In this document: piece by piece, positions 48,633 to 56,299 of the stretch | Numbering within the stretch: position 1 is the stretch's first letter | Layout of the letters: every line of letters begins with the position of its first letter | Assembly: GCA_947254025.1 (NCBI GenBank) | Contig: CAMYBS010000003.1 | Coordinates: forward strand, 1-64,000 | DNA length: 64,000 nt | From: an uncultured Clostridia bacterium | GTDB lineage: Bacteria; Bacillota; Clostridia; Tissierellales; Peptoniphilaceae | Direction: 5' to 3' | Program-made: the position numbers and the translations under genes | The notes under the pieces: model-generated | Told to the model about the DNA's origin: nothing | Databases searched by the model: none | Seen by the model: only the letters and a program-made list of their open reading frames with translations

Positions 48633-48656
48633 TCGTGTAGTACTAATTTATTTTAA

Positions 48657-49580
48657 TTATTTAATGTCGCCCCAAGTTTTGATATCTCCTACGAAGATGG
48701 CTTTGATTTGATCAAGTGTCAAGTCTTCTACTGCGTTGTCATTATGAACTATAACAGCGATACCATCTTTTGCAATAACTACATTTGTTAATTCTGCTTT
48801 TTCCTCGTCAGATAGGTCTCTTGAAGCCATACCTAAGTCAGCTGCGCCTTGTATAGCAGCTTGTATACCAGCAGATGAGCCAGTTGCTTGTATTTCAATC
48901 TTAACGTCTGGGTACATCTCCATGTATTTTTCTGCAAACTTTTCCATAAGAGGAGTAACAGAAGTTGAGCCGCCTATAACAAGCTTACCACTTTGAGAGT
49001 TTTGTTTGTATTCAGCTGCTGCAGTGTCAACTTGAACGTATTTGTTTTCAAGAACCATTTCTTGACCTTCCTTAGACATCATAAAGTCAAGGAAGTCCTT
49101 CTTAAGTCCGTTTAGCTCGCCTTTATAAACAATGTTGAATGGTCTTGCAATCTTGTATGAAGCGTTTAGAACGTTTTCAGCGCTTGCTTCTACGCCTTCA
49201 ACCTTGACAGCCTTAACGCTATCGTTTAAAGAGCCTAAAGAGATGTAGCCGATGGCATTTTTGTCGCCGTTAACAGTCATTAGCACAGCGTTAGTAGATT
49301 TTTGAACAACAGCGTCAATAGTTGTTCTGTCGACCTTCTCATCGCCACTCTTTTCTTCAATGCCAGCGATTTCAATGAAGGCTCCTCTAGTACCAGAACC
49401 GTCTTCTCTTGATATTACAGTGATAGGTTCGTTAGAAGCTTCAGGTGCTTTTTCTTCAGTTTTTTCTTCTGTTTTTGTTTCAGTAGCTGTTTCCTCTGGT
49501 TTGTCCTCGCCCTTAGAGCAAGCTACTAGTGATAGAGCTAATACAAGTACTAGCATTAATGAAATTAATTTTTTTGTCAT
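48657..49580 (-). CDS. pstS: Phosphate-binding lipoprotein PstS, circularly permuted
   Basis: A 307-aa lipoprotein with signal and lipobox (LALSLVACSK, Cys at about 22) and a Glu/Thr-rich linker. Domain order is inverted compared with classical PstS. The half starting EPITVISREDGSGTRGAF and ending NKYVQVDTAAAEYKQ comes first. Then comes KLVIGGSTSVTPLMEKFAEKY through GSSAGIQAAIQGAADLGMASR to LTLDQIKAIFVGDIKTWGDIK at the C-terminus. Both phosphate-binding halves are intact. The ATG at 49580 is preferred to a GTG at 49592 that lies against the GGAG. First gene of the pst-pho operon. Confidence 0.93.
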   Translation of the reverse strand: MTKKLISLMLVLVLALSLVACSKGEDKPEETATETKTEEKTEEKAPEASNEPITVISREDGSGTRGAFIEIAGIEEKSGDEKVDRTTIDAVVQKSTNAVLMTVNGDKNAIGYISLGSLNDSVKAVKVEGVEASAENVLNASYKIARPFNIVYKGELNGLKKDFLDFMMSKEGQEMVLENKYVQVDTAAAEYKQNSQSGKLVIGGSTSVTPLMEKFAEKYMEMYPDVKIEIQATGSSAGIQAAIQGAADLGMASRDLSDEEKAELTNVVIAKDGIAVIVHNDNAVEDLTLDQIKAIFVGDIKTWGDIK

Positions 49581-49617
49581 TTTAAATAACACTCCTTTAA
49601 ATGATTTTTACAAGTTG

Positions 49618-49671
49618 ATTATAATGGGGGGGTGTTAAGAGTGTATGTATGAAATGTAAAGATTGTGTAAA
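49618..49671 (-). promoter_or_regulatory. pstS promoter with PhoP-box-like direct repeats
   Basis: On the minus strand, hexamers TTTACA (49666-49671), TTTACA (49655-49660), TACATA (49644-49649) and TTAACA (49633-49638) are spaced exactly 5 bp apart, an 11-bp period, like PhoP boxes of Bacillus (TT[ACT]ACA repeats). A -10 TATAAT lies at 49618-49623, nine bases further on, with no clear -35, as expected for an activated promoter. Confidence 0.85.
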
Positions 49672-49789
49672 GTTTATAAAGCCTCTCATTATATACCTCG
49701 CGTGCATATATATATGAAGTCTCCCACTATATAGTATGCAAGCAAAGAAAAAAGCAAGCACAATATGTACTTGCTTTGCTATATTTTGA

Positions 49790-50257
49790 ATTTTTATTTT
49801 GAACCGCCACAAACAGATTTTTTGGAGCGATGTGATGATAAGGCGAAGTGAATTGAATATTTAAAATAATCCATCCACAACCGTAAGTTCTTGAAATAAA
49901 TTTATGAATTTTGCATCACAAACAGATTCACAAATGATCCGCCGCAAATCGAACGAAACCTGCCGCCGCCGCCACATCCACACCCAGAGTTCTTAGCTCA
50001 AGAAGAACCCCGATCTAAATGATCGGGAACCTTGGTGCATTGCACCGTGATGATTTGGCAATGTGGACTGAATATTAAAAAATAATCCATCCACAACCGT
50101 AAGTTCTTGAAATAAAGAAGAACCCCGTCTGTAGACGTGAACCTTTGCGCTATGATGGATTTTGCGTTGTACAGAATTTTTTGGAGTGAGTCGTATGAAT
50201 ATACGTCGCAGCGACAAAAAATTCGAAACTAGCAAAAGCCGCAATTTAGACAAGAAA
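49790..50257. repeat. Repeat-rich gap with direct repeats and gene debris
   Basis: A 36-bp exact direct repeat occurs at 49865-49900 and 50081-50116. Type 2 hairpins lie at 50000-50034 and 50115-50145, and a type 3 hairpin at 50163-50238. On the minus strand around 49900-49970 a short frame reads GCGCGGGGRFR, reminiscent of the Gly-rich tail of the DUF2207 gene upstream. No intact gene is seen in 49672-50257. Confidence 0.75.
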
Positions 50258-52027
50258 TTACCTTCCTCCTCCACCGCTACCACCAGCAGAAAATCCTCCG
50301 CCGCCACCATGAGACATCCCTCCTCCTCCACCATGTGAGGCGCTGGATCTATTGCTATGGTAGGCGCGGTTTACGGATGAACCTACGTTATTCACAACGT
50401 GGTACATAATCACTGGGTCTAGTCCTCTATAGCCTGCGTATGTGTAGCTTGGGTTTATGCTCTTGAACTTCTCCAAGACTTTATCTCCCAGTCCAAATAG
50501 TGTTGCAAGGACTAGGTAGTCATCCCACAAGTAGGCTTCGACTAGCTCTCTTTCATTAATCAGTGTGAAGTCTTTTAAAAACTTGATGAAGCCCAGCTGC
50601 TTAATCGCGTCTTCGCGGCCGCGCTCTGTGTATACATTGTAGCTTGAAAGCATAAAGCCTGACTTCCTATATATAAGATTCTCCCTCGTTGCAGCGCTAA
50701 GTGCATTCTCTTTGTAGCTCTTTACGAACTTTTCGGCGACGCTTCCGCGCTCGAAGGCACGAACAAGCTCATCGTTTCTTAGCACGAGGTCGTCACCTGA
50801 GGCGCTCGTAATCATCTTATACAGCCAATCTTCCATGACATCGTCTGTCACGGGTGCCTTGATTATCTTGAAGCAGTCTTCTAAAACGTCTTTTTTAAAT
50901 ATCAGCCCTTTAGTGAACTTTTCCTTCACGAGCTCGATGTTGCCGTCTTTGATCCACTTTAGGAAGTATGCCGCAACAACATTATCGATAGTAAAGTCGC
51001 TCCTTACTGTGTATATGGCTGAGTTTAAAAGTATATCGCCATCCAGCGGCAGGTCGCGGTAGTAGTTAACGTCCATTGGTAAGCGGTTTTCTGCATTGCG
51101 CTTAGCTTTTGTGATGCCGCCAATTATCGATGAGCCGATGGACATAAAGATTATGAAGATGATGGGTAGGACTATTGGATTAGCAGTGCCAATGAATCTC
51201 GTGATGAAATTAGATCTGCCATAGTTTGGATAATAATAGTCGTCATTATCAGCAGGAACTTCATCAGGGACTTCTGTTTCTATATCATCATCACGACTAC
51301 CATAGTCCGAGCCTTCTAAGGCAGCATTCTTAAGCTCTTCAAAGCTGCCGCTACCCTCACTAATGGGGTGTATGATGCCTTTTTCAAGACCGAAGAGAAC
51401 TGTTAGGTGATTGTAGGAACTGAAGTCTGCTATCTCATGCACGACGACCTTACCACCCTCAAAGACTATGGGCGCGTCTGAACCGAAACCCCATACGCGC
51501 GCGTCATCCTTTGTGATCTCGCCCTTGTCAAGGCTTAGCTCGAAGGAGACCTTCTCTGGCGCAGGATCCATCATATCATTGACAAAGCGTATGTTGAAGC
51601 CGTCCATGTCGGGAAAGCTTTGCGCCGCTCTGTACATCTTGTAGCTAAGTGTGTAGGTCTTGTCTTTGTTTAGCTCTGTTTTGCCAAAGCATAGCTCGAC
51701 TCCGTCAGAGGTGCCATGTAGACCGCACTTGCGCGCCTTCTCAGCTAAGGTCCAGTCGACGTTCCAATTGCTGACTGTCTCGTAAGGACCGTCTTCATCT
51801 GAGACTTTGAAGTCCATGATGACTATGTCACGCATGTGGCTCTTCGGTATGAAAAATTCGGTGCCTGAGCCGGCTCTTGCCTTCCACGTCTCTTCTACCA
51901 TGAGCGAGCCGTCGTCCATAAGTCTCGCTTTGATGTCTATCGAGTGGATCTCGTCTGAGGAAGCGTAGCTATTAAAAGAGAAAATTATGATGATGGCTGC
52001 GGCGATGCATGCCAAGAGCCTTCTCAT
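50258..52027 (-). CDS. DUF2207 membrane protein with Gly-rich C-terminus
   Basis: A 589-aa protein with a signal peptide (1-22, ACIAAAIIIIFSFNSYAS). An extracytoplasmic DUF2207 domain starts DIKARLMDDGSLMVEETW, and a membrane segment lies near residue 285 (ANPIVLPIIFIIFMSIG). A cytoplasmic helical region follows, ending in SHGGGGGMSHGGGGGFSAGG. This architecture is typical of DUF2207 proteins, which are nearly always next to lemA, as here (its start overlaps the lemA stop). Function unknown; envelope stress or surface assembly has been suggested for LemA partners. Confidence 0.9.
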   Translation of the reverse strand: MRRLLACIAAAIIIIFSFNSYASSDEIHSIDIKARLMDDGSLMVEETWKARAGSGTEFFIPKSHMRDIVIMDFKVSDEDGPYETVSNWNVDWTLAEKARKCGLHGTSDGVELCFGKTELNKDKTYTLSYKMYRAAQSFPDMDGFNIRFVNDMMDPAPEKVSFELSLDKGEITKDDARVWGFGSDAPIVFEGGKVVVHEIADFSSYNHLTVLFGLEKGIIHPISEGSGSFEELKNAALEGSDYGSRDDDIETEVPDEVPADNDDYYYPNYGRSNFITRFIGTANPIVLPIIFIIFMSIGSSIIGGITKAKRNAENRLPMDVNYYRDLPLDGDILLNSAIYTVRSDFTIDNVVAAYFLKWIKDGNIELVKEKFTKGLIFKKDVLEDCFKIIKAPVTDDVMEDWLYKMITSASGDDLVLRNDELVRAFERGSVAEKFVKSYKENALSAATRENLIYRKSGFMLSSYNVYTERGREDAIKQLGFIKFLKDFTLINERELVEAYLWDDYLVLATLFGLGDKVLEKFKSINPSYTYAGYRGLDPVIMYHVVNNVGSSVNRAYHSNRSSASHGGGGGMSHGGGGGFSAGGSGGGGR

Positions 52028-52575
52028 TATCTGAACTCCAAGTTTGGCATGTCTTTCTTGTTGTCGTCGACAACTAGGTAGTCTTTCGCGTTAATGCCTA
52101 AAACGCCCGCAACTATGGAAGAAGGGAACATCTTCACAGCTCTGTTAAGCTTTGTAACGCTGTCGTTGTATACCATGCGGCTGACTCTAACTTTGCTTTC
52201 GTAGTCGTTAATCGAGTCCATGGTCCTAGTATAAAGCTCTGATGCCTTAAGCTCAGGGTAGCTCTCTGCAACGGCATTGATTCTTGAAAGTGCGCTTCCT
52301 AGTAGTGCTTCGCCTTCACTCACGCCTGCGGCCGATCTTGCGCCCACGCTGCGCTTATCAATGATGGCTGAAAGCGTCTCGAACTCGTGCTCTGAGTAGG
52401 ACTTAACTGCATTAGCAAGTGCCTTCAATGCGTCCCAACGCGAGTTAAGGTTTACCTCGATGTTTGCAAGAGCGTTGTCAATGTTTTCGCTTAGGAAAAC
52501 GAATTTTCTTTGCTCTGAAATGAAGTATAGTGCCACAAGTGCAAGCACTATAAGAATAATTGTTATTATTGGCAT
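52027..52575 (-). CDS. lemA: LemA family protein
   Basis: A 182-aa protein with a single N-terminal membrane helix (IITIILIVLALVALYFI) and long amphipathic helices. NIDNALANIEVNLNSRWDAL and YNDSVTKLNRAVKMFPSSIVA are the family motifs. It forms an operon with the DUF2207 gene. Role unknown. Confidence 0.92.
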   Translation of the reverse strand: MPIITIILIVLALVALYFISEQRKFVFLSENIDNALANIEVNLNSRWDALKALANAVKSYSEHEFETLSAIIDKRSVGARSAAGVSEGEALLGSALSRINAVAESYPELKASELYTRTMDSINDYESKVRVSRMVYNDSVTKLNRAVKMFPSSIVAGVLGINAKDYLVVDDNKKDMPNLEFR

Positions 52576-52799
52576 AGTATCACTCCTTTTTATTTTGTAT
52601 TAATATTGTACCCAAAAAGAAGTGGAACTACTTAATAATTGTCCATTTGTGACAATAATTATCTTAACAATCGAAAAGTGCTAAGTCCATGCACCAAGAG
52701 AACGAGTGTTAGCGATGTTCGATTGGCTAAGCATGCCTTATGCCAGAGTTTACAAAGAGACGGAACGAAGTGAACGTCGATTTGATTAAACTTACGGCT

Positions 52800-53075
52800 T
52801 TCCCTCGCTTGCTGCGCCTACATAAATTGTTAATTTCTAAGTTTGTACATCGAAAAGATAGTTCCACGAAGCTTAGTTCACCAAATTGACAATTGCTAAG
52901 CTTGTCCGACTACAAATCCATATTCGTTCGCTACGCTCAACTAGATGGATTTGCGGCCGTCGTCCTACGCAAAGCAATTGAAGCAATTTGTCTCAATGCG
53001 CTTCTTTTGGAACATATCTTTTCTCACTAAAAACAGTTTTTTCCGAAGGCTACGCTCGTGAACATCACTTTTCTA
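52800..53075 (+). repeat. Mosaic intergenic hairpin element (type 1 ends, variant core)
   Basis: The outer parts (52800-52846 and 53042-53073) match the type 1 element. The middle is a variant hairpin: caattgctaag/gcaattg arms and acaaatccat/atggatttgc stem around the same cgttcgctacgctcaactag loop. It is repeated in inverted orientation at 55426-55830. The remaining gap 52576-52799 has no gene. Confidence 0.8.
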
Positions 53076-53079
53076 ATTT

Positions 53080-53109
53080 TTGCAAAAAAATAAGCATATA
53101 TGTTATAAT
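53080..53109 (+). promoter_or_regulatory. Promoter of the LCAT-like hydrolase
   Basis: ttgcaa (53080-53085) and tataat (53104-53109) are 18 bp apart with an extended TGT, just outside the mosaic element. Confidence 0.7.
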
Positions 53110-53131
53110 TATCTTACGCAAGAGGTGTATT

Positions 53132-54415
53132 ATGAAAAAGATAAAAGACATTTTTAAGACTATAGAAAAGGCGAAGCACGCCATCGATAACATGGTGCAA
53201 GGTGAGGATGCTAATAGCGAGGACGCAGGTAGACCCATCATCTTCATACCGGGCATCATTGGTAGTGAGCTCTTTAGTATCGACGAAGCTCTAGTTGATG
53301 AAGAAGAGCGCAAGGTCGGCATGATTGCGCGCGAGAAGGAGGCTCAGGCAAAGAGGCTGTGGCTACCCTTAAACTACGACAAAGAAGAGCTAAACAGGGA
53401 CCTTAACATCAAAAACGAGGCTTATGGTCTGCAAGAGGGCGACCTTAGGTATGCGAAGATCTTCGATAGGCACACAGGACCTGGCGCGTCGTATGCGATG
53501 CTTTTTAACGCGCTTATAATTAATTTTCCGAAAAGACCCATCTACCTTTTCTCATATGATTGGCGTAAGTCGAACACAGTTACTAGTGAGAAGCTTGCGG
53601 AGTTCATCAAGAGCGTTGCAGGAGCGAGGGGCAAGGTCGACATAGTTGCGCACAGCATGGGAGGCCTTGTGAGCGCCCACTATATGCACGAACATCCGCA
53701 CAGAGTCGAGAAGTATATATCTTTTTGTACTCCGTATGAGGGAGCGCCGCATGCTTACAACGAGATGAGCAGTGGCAATATTTTAGGCGGCGTTGCGGAC
53801 ATCGTCTTGGAGAAGCTCTTTGGCATTGACCAAGAAGTCGTTGAGGACTACGAGGGTCTTGTGGAGCTATATCCAACAGATAAGATGCTGAAGGCCTACC
53901 CATACCAATGGATTACAGACGAGAAGGCCTTTGACGACTTGGCTTCGAAGAAGTACAAAAGCTACGACGATATGCTTGAGGCGCTGCACAGAAAGGCTGC
54001 GTCGGCAAATGTCAGCGTGAAAGATGTAGAGTCTCGCATGAAGGACTACCTCGGCAAGACACGCTTTGACCGCTTTACAAAAAATGCAAAGAGCTACAGA
54101 AGGTACAAAAGCTTCTCGGGTCATGTAAACTTACTTAAGCGCGACAAGACCATGTTCATAGTGGGGGAAGGCATGGCAACGCAAGTTTCGGGCTGCTACA
54201 GAAAGGACGAAGACGGAAGTCTTGTATTAAAGGCGATGCTTACTAAGGAAGGCGACGGACAAGTGCCACTTTATTCAGCATGCATGGGGCTAAGGCTTGA
54301 CGAGATGGATGCTGACACAAGAAAGAGGTTCAAGGTCATGAAGGGCACACACATGGGCATACTTATGAACATCAAGGCTCTTGAGCTAATGTGTAATTTT
54401 TTGAAAGATAGATAG
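53132..54415 (+). CDS. LCAT-like alpha/beta-hydrolase (lipase/acyltransferase)
   Basis: A 427-aa protein. RPIIFIPGIIGSELFS is the oxyanion-side motif, RPIYLFSYDWRKS is typical of lecithin:cholesterol acyltransferase-like lipases (PF02450), and DIVAHSMGGLVS supplies the nucleophile Ser. The C-terminal GTHMGI provides a likely catalytic His. There is no signal peptide, so it may act on cytoplasmic or membrane lipids. The ATG at 53132 has AGAGGTG upstream; a longer frame from 52988 only translates repeat DNA. Substrate unknown. Confidence 0.88.
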   Translation: MKKIKDIFKTIEKAKHAIDNMVQGEDANSEDAGRPIIFIPGIIGSELFSIDEALVDEEERKVGMIAREKEAQAKRLWLPLNYDKEELNRDLNIKNEAYGLQEGDLRYAKIFDRHTGPGASYAMLFNALIINFPKRPIYLFSYDWRKSNTVTSEKLAEFIKSVAGARGKVDIVAHSMGGLVSAHYMHEHPHRVEKYISFCTPYEGAPHAYNEMSSGNILGGVADIVLEKLFGIDQEVVEDYEGLVELYPTDKMLKAYPYQWITDEKAFDDLASKKYKSYDDMLEALHRKAASANVSVKDVESRMKDYLGKTRFDRFTKNAKSYRRYKSFSGHVNLLKRDKTMFIVGEGMATQVSGCYRKDEDGSLVLKAMLTKEGDGQVPLYSACMGLRLDEMDADTRKRFKVMKGTHMGILMNIKALELMCNFLKDR

Positions 54416-54426
54416 ATATCTAAGAG

Positions 54427-54452
54427 AAGTGGGCGAGATGTCCACTTTTTTT
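54427..54452 (+). terminator. Terminator after the LCAT-like gene
   Basis: aagtgg (54427-54432) pairs with ccactt (54442-54447), followed by T. The mscS promoter (tggtataat at 54461-54469) follows directly. Confidence 0.8.
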
Positions 54453-54492
54453 CATCTTTGTGGTATAATAAAGGTATATTGGGAGGGATAGC

Positions 54493-55323
54493 ATGTTTGA
54501 TAAATTAAAACTATATCTTATGAATGAAGCAGGAGGCCTTAACACACTTGGCACAGTAGCGCTAGCAGCCTTGTACCTAGTCATCGCCATAGTCGTGATA
54601 AAGGTTTTGGAGCTTATCATATCAAAGCTTGCGAGAAAGAAGTACGACAAGCTCAGAACCATCGACGCGAAGAGAGTTAAGACAGTCCTTAGCGTTATGA
54701 AGAGCTTCGTAACTATCATCATAATATTTACCTGGTTTCTGTCAGCGCTAAGGATATTCGGAGTCAACACCTCAGCCATCATCACAACAGCTGGGATAGG
54801 CGGTATCGCAATCTCCTTCGGGGCCAAGAGTCTCGTTGAGGACATCATCAGCGGCATCTTTCTTATGCTTGAAGATAGCTTCGTGATCGGCGACGACATC
54901 ACAGTTGCGGGCAAAACAGGCGTAGTTGAGAGGATAAGCCTGCGTACAACGACTATACGCGACTACAACGGCGAGTTGCACGTCGTGCCTAATGGCGAGA
55001 TCAGAGTCGTTACCAACAGAAACAAGAACATACAAAGAGCGCTGATTAACGTGCCGATAGCCTACGATGCCGATGCAAAGAAGGCAGTAGACATATTGAC
55101 CGAGGCGCTAAAGCCAGTTAATGACGACCACGCCGTGATCGAGGATGTGAGCGTGTGGGGCATCACCGACTTTGCATCTAGTGGTATAGTGATCACATGC
55201 GCTGCCAAGACCATACCCGGTGAGCAGTGGAGAGTGGAGAGAGTGATGAGAAGCGTTGCTTTAGGTGTTTTAAATGAAAATAATATTAGGGTGCTAGATA
55301 AGAGCATTGTAATTGATAAATAG
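54493..55323 (+). CDS. Small-conductance mechanosensitive channel, MscS family
   Basis: A 276-aa channel with three membrane helices (about residues 15-37, 60-80 and 90-115). The pore-lining helix is AGIGGIAISFGAKSLVEDIISG. The beta domain contains GKTGVVERISLRTTTIRDYNGELHVVPNG. It relieves turgor under hypo-osmotic shock. Preceded by GGGAGGGAT and its own extended -10 promoter. Confidence 0.94.
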   Translation: MFDKLKLYLMNEAGGLNTLGTVALAALYLVIAIVVIKVLELIISKLARKKYDKLRTIDAKRVKTVLSVMKSFVTIIIIFTWFLSALRIFGVNTSAIITTAGIGGIAISFGAKSLVEDIISGIFLMLEDSFVIGDDITVAGKTGVVERISLRTTTIRDYNGELHVVPNGEIRVVTNRNKNIQRALINVPIAYDADAKKAVDILTEALKPVNDDHAVIEDVSVWGITDFASSGIVITCAAKTIPGEQWRVERVMRSVALGVLNENNIRVLDKSIVIDK

Positions 55324-55352
55324 TTATAGCCATCGCGTTCGTGCTAAGCACC

Positions 55353-55382
55353 AAGGTTCTCGGCCCATAGGTCGAGGTTCTT
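55353..55382 (+). repeat. Type 2 hairpin copy
   Basis: aaggttctcg...gaggttcttc, the same end motifs as hairpins at 15989, 16080, 50000, 50115 and 60585. Confidence 0.75.
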
Positions 55383-55425
55383 CAAATTGCGCCTTACGCT
55401 TGTTCCTTTTGTAATATCTCAATAG

Positions 55426-55830
55426 TGAGAAAAGATATGTTCCAAAAGCAGCGCCTTTCTTAATCAATATAAATACGAAGCATTTTAGTGAGAAAATTGT
55501 TATTCACGAGCGCAGCATTCGGAGAAAACTGTTTTAGTGAGAAAAGATATGTTCCAAAAGCAGCGCATTGAGACAAATTGCTCCAATTGCTTTGCGTAGG
55601 ACGACGGCCAAAAATCCATCTAGTTGAGCGTAGCGAACGAATATGGATTTTTAGTCGGACAAGCTTAGCAATTGTCAATTTGTTGAACTAAGCTGCGTGG
55701 AACTATCTTTTTGATGTGTAAGCTTAGAAATTATCAGTTTTCGTAGACCAGCAAGCGAAGGAAAACAATTTTCGATGTGCAATTGTCAATTTGGTGAACT
55801 AAGCTCTGGTGGAACTATCTTTTCGATGTG
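55426..55830 (-). repeat. Mosaic hairpin elements, inverted relative to 52800-53075
   Basis: Contains the variant core in reverse (gttgagcgtagcgaacgaat loop) flanked by atggattttt and aaaaatccat arms. The gtgagaaaagatatgttcc block and the aattgtcaatttg motif each occur twice. The whole 55324-56001 gap shows no intact gene. Confidence 0.8.
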
Positions 55831-56001
55831 CGAAGTCCCATGCTTTGACTATCTTCCAGAGTAAAAAGATTAAATTTTGTGAATAAAGAAAAAGAATCTA
55901 AGTCAAGAAAAATATAAAAGCGTTTGTATTCAAGTCTATGAATACTGTAAAATATAAAATATTGACAAAGTGAATTAAAAATATATATGGAGGTGTATTC
56001 T

Positions 56002-56238
56002 ATGATTACTTTACAAAAGTGGGGCAACAGTCAAGGTATAAGGCTTCCTAAAGTTTTACTAGATGAACTTGGTTGGAGTGAAAACGACGAGCTTTCAATA
56101 AGCAAGGACAAGGACAAGATCATCATACAAAAGCATAATAAAAGAAAAAGCATAGTAGAGCTTTTTGATGGATACAAAGGTGATTACAAGAGTGAAGAAA
56201 TTGATTGGGGCGAAGCAAAGGGTAAGGAAATATGGTAA
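56002..56238 (+). CDS. mazE: MazE-type AbrB-fold antitoxin
   Basis: A 78-aa protein starting MITLQKWGNSQGIRLPKVLL, the swapped-hairpin AbrB/MazE DNA-binding domain, with a C-terminal acidic tail (KGDYKSEEIDWGEAKGKEIW) of the toxin-binding type. GGAGG lies 8 bp before the ATG at 56002; an earlier ATG overlaps that site. Its stop overlaps an ATG that begins a frame typical of MazF but which ends after eight residues. So it appears to be an orphaned antitoxin. Confidence 0.88.
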   Translation: MITLQKWGNSQGIRLPKVLLDELGWSENDELSISKDKDKIIIQKHNKRKSIVELFDGYKGDYKSEEIDWGEAKGKEIW

Positions 56239-56258
56239 GACAAGGAGAAATAATATAA
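56232..56258 (+). pseudogene. mazF: Vestigial mazF toxin start
   Basis: ATG at 56232 overlaps the mazE stop. The frame reads MVRQGEII then TAA, matching the usual first residues of MazF (MVRQGDII...), and no toxin body follows; a terminator begins 8 bp later. It looks like the stub left after a precise deletion. Confidence 0.7.
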
Positions 56259-56265
56259 ACAAGAA

Positions 56266-56293
56266 AATGGTCGGAGCAATCCGACCATTGTTT
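56266..56293. terminator. Bidirectional terminator between mazE and ttcA
   Basis: aatggtcgga (56266-56275) pairs with tccgaccatt (56280-56289), with T-rich flanks on both strands. Confidence 0.85.
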
Positions 56294-56299
56294 TATATA

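Noticed and set aside
49993..50334. 113-codon minus-strand frame
   Set aside because: It overlaps the DUF2207 C-terminus in another frame and reads through two hairpin elements.
52988..53131. 48-residue extension of the LCAT-like protein
   Set aside because: It is made of repeat-element sequence (the SQCASFGTYLFSLK peptide also arises from the copy near 55.5 kb) and lies over the promoter.
55460..55678. 72-codon minus-strand frame
   Set aside because: It is the translated form of the inverted hairpin element, with no ribosome site.
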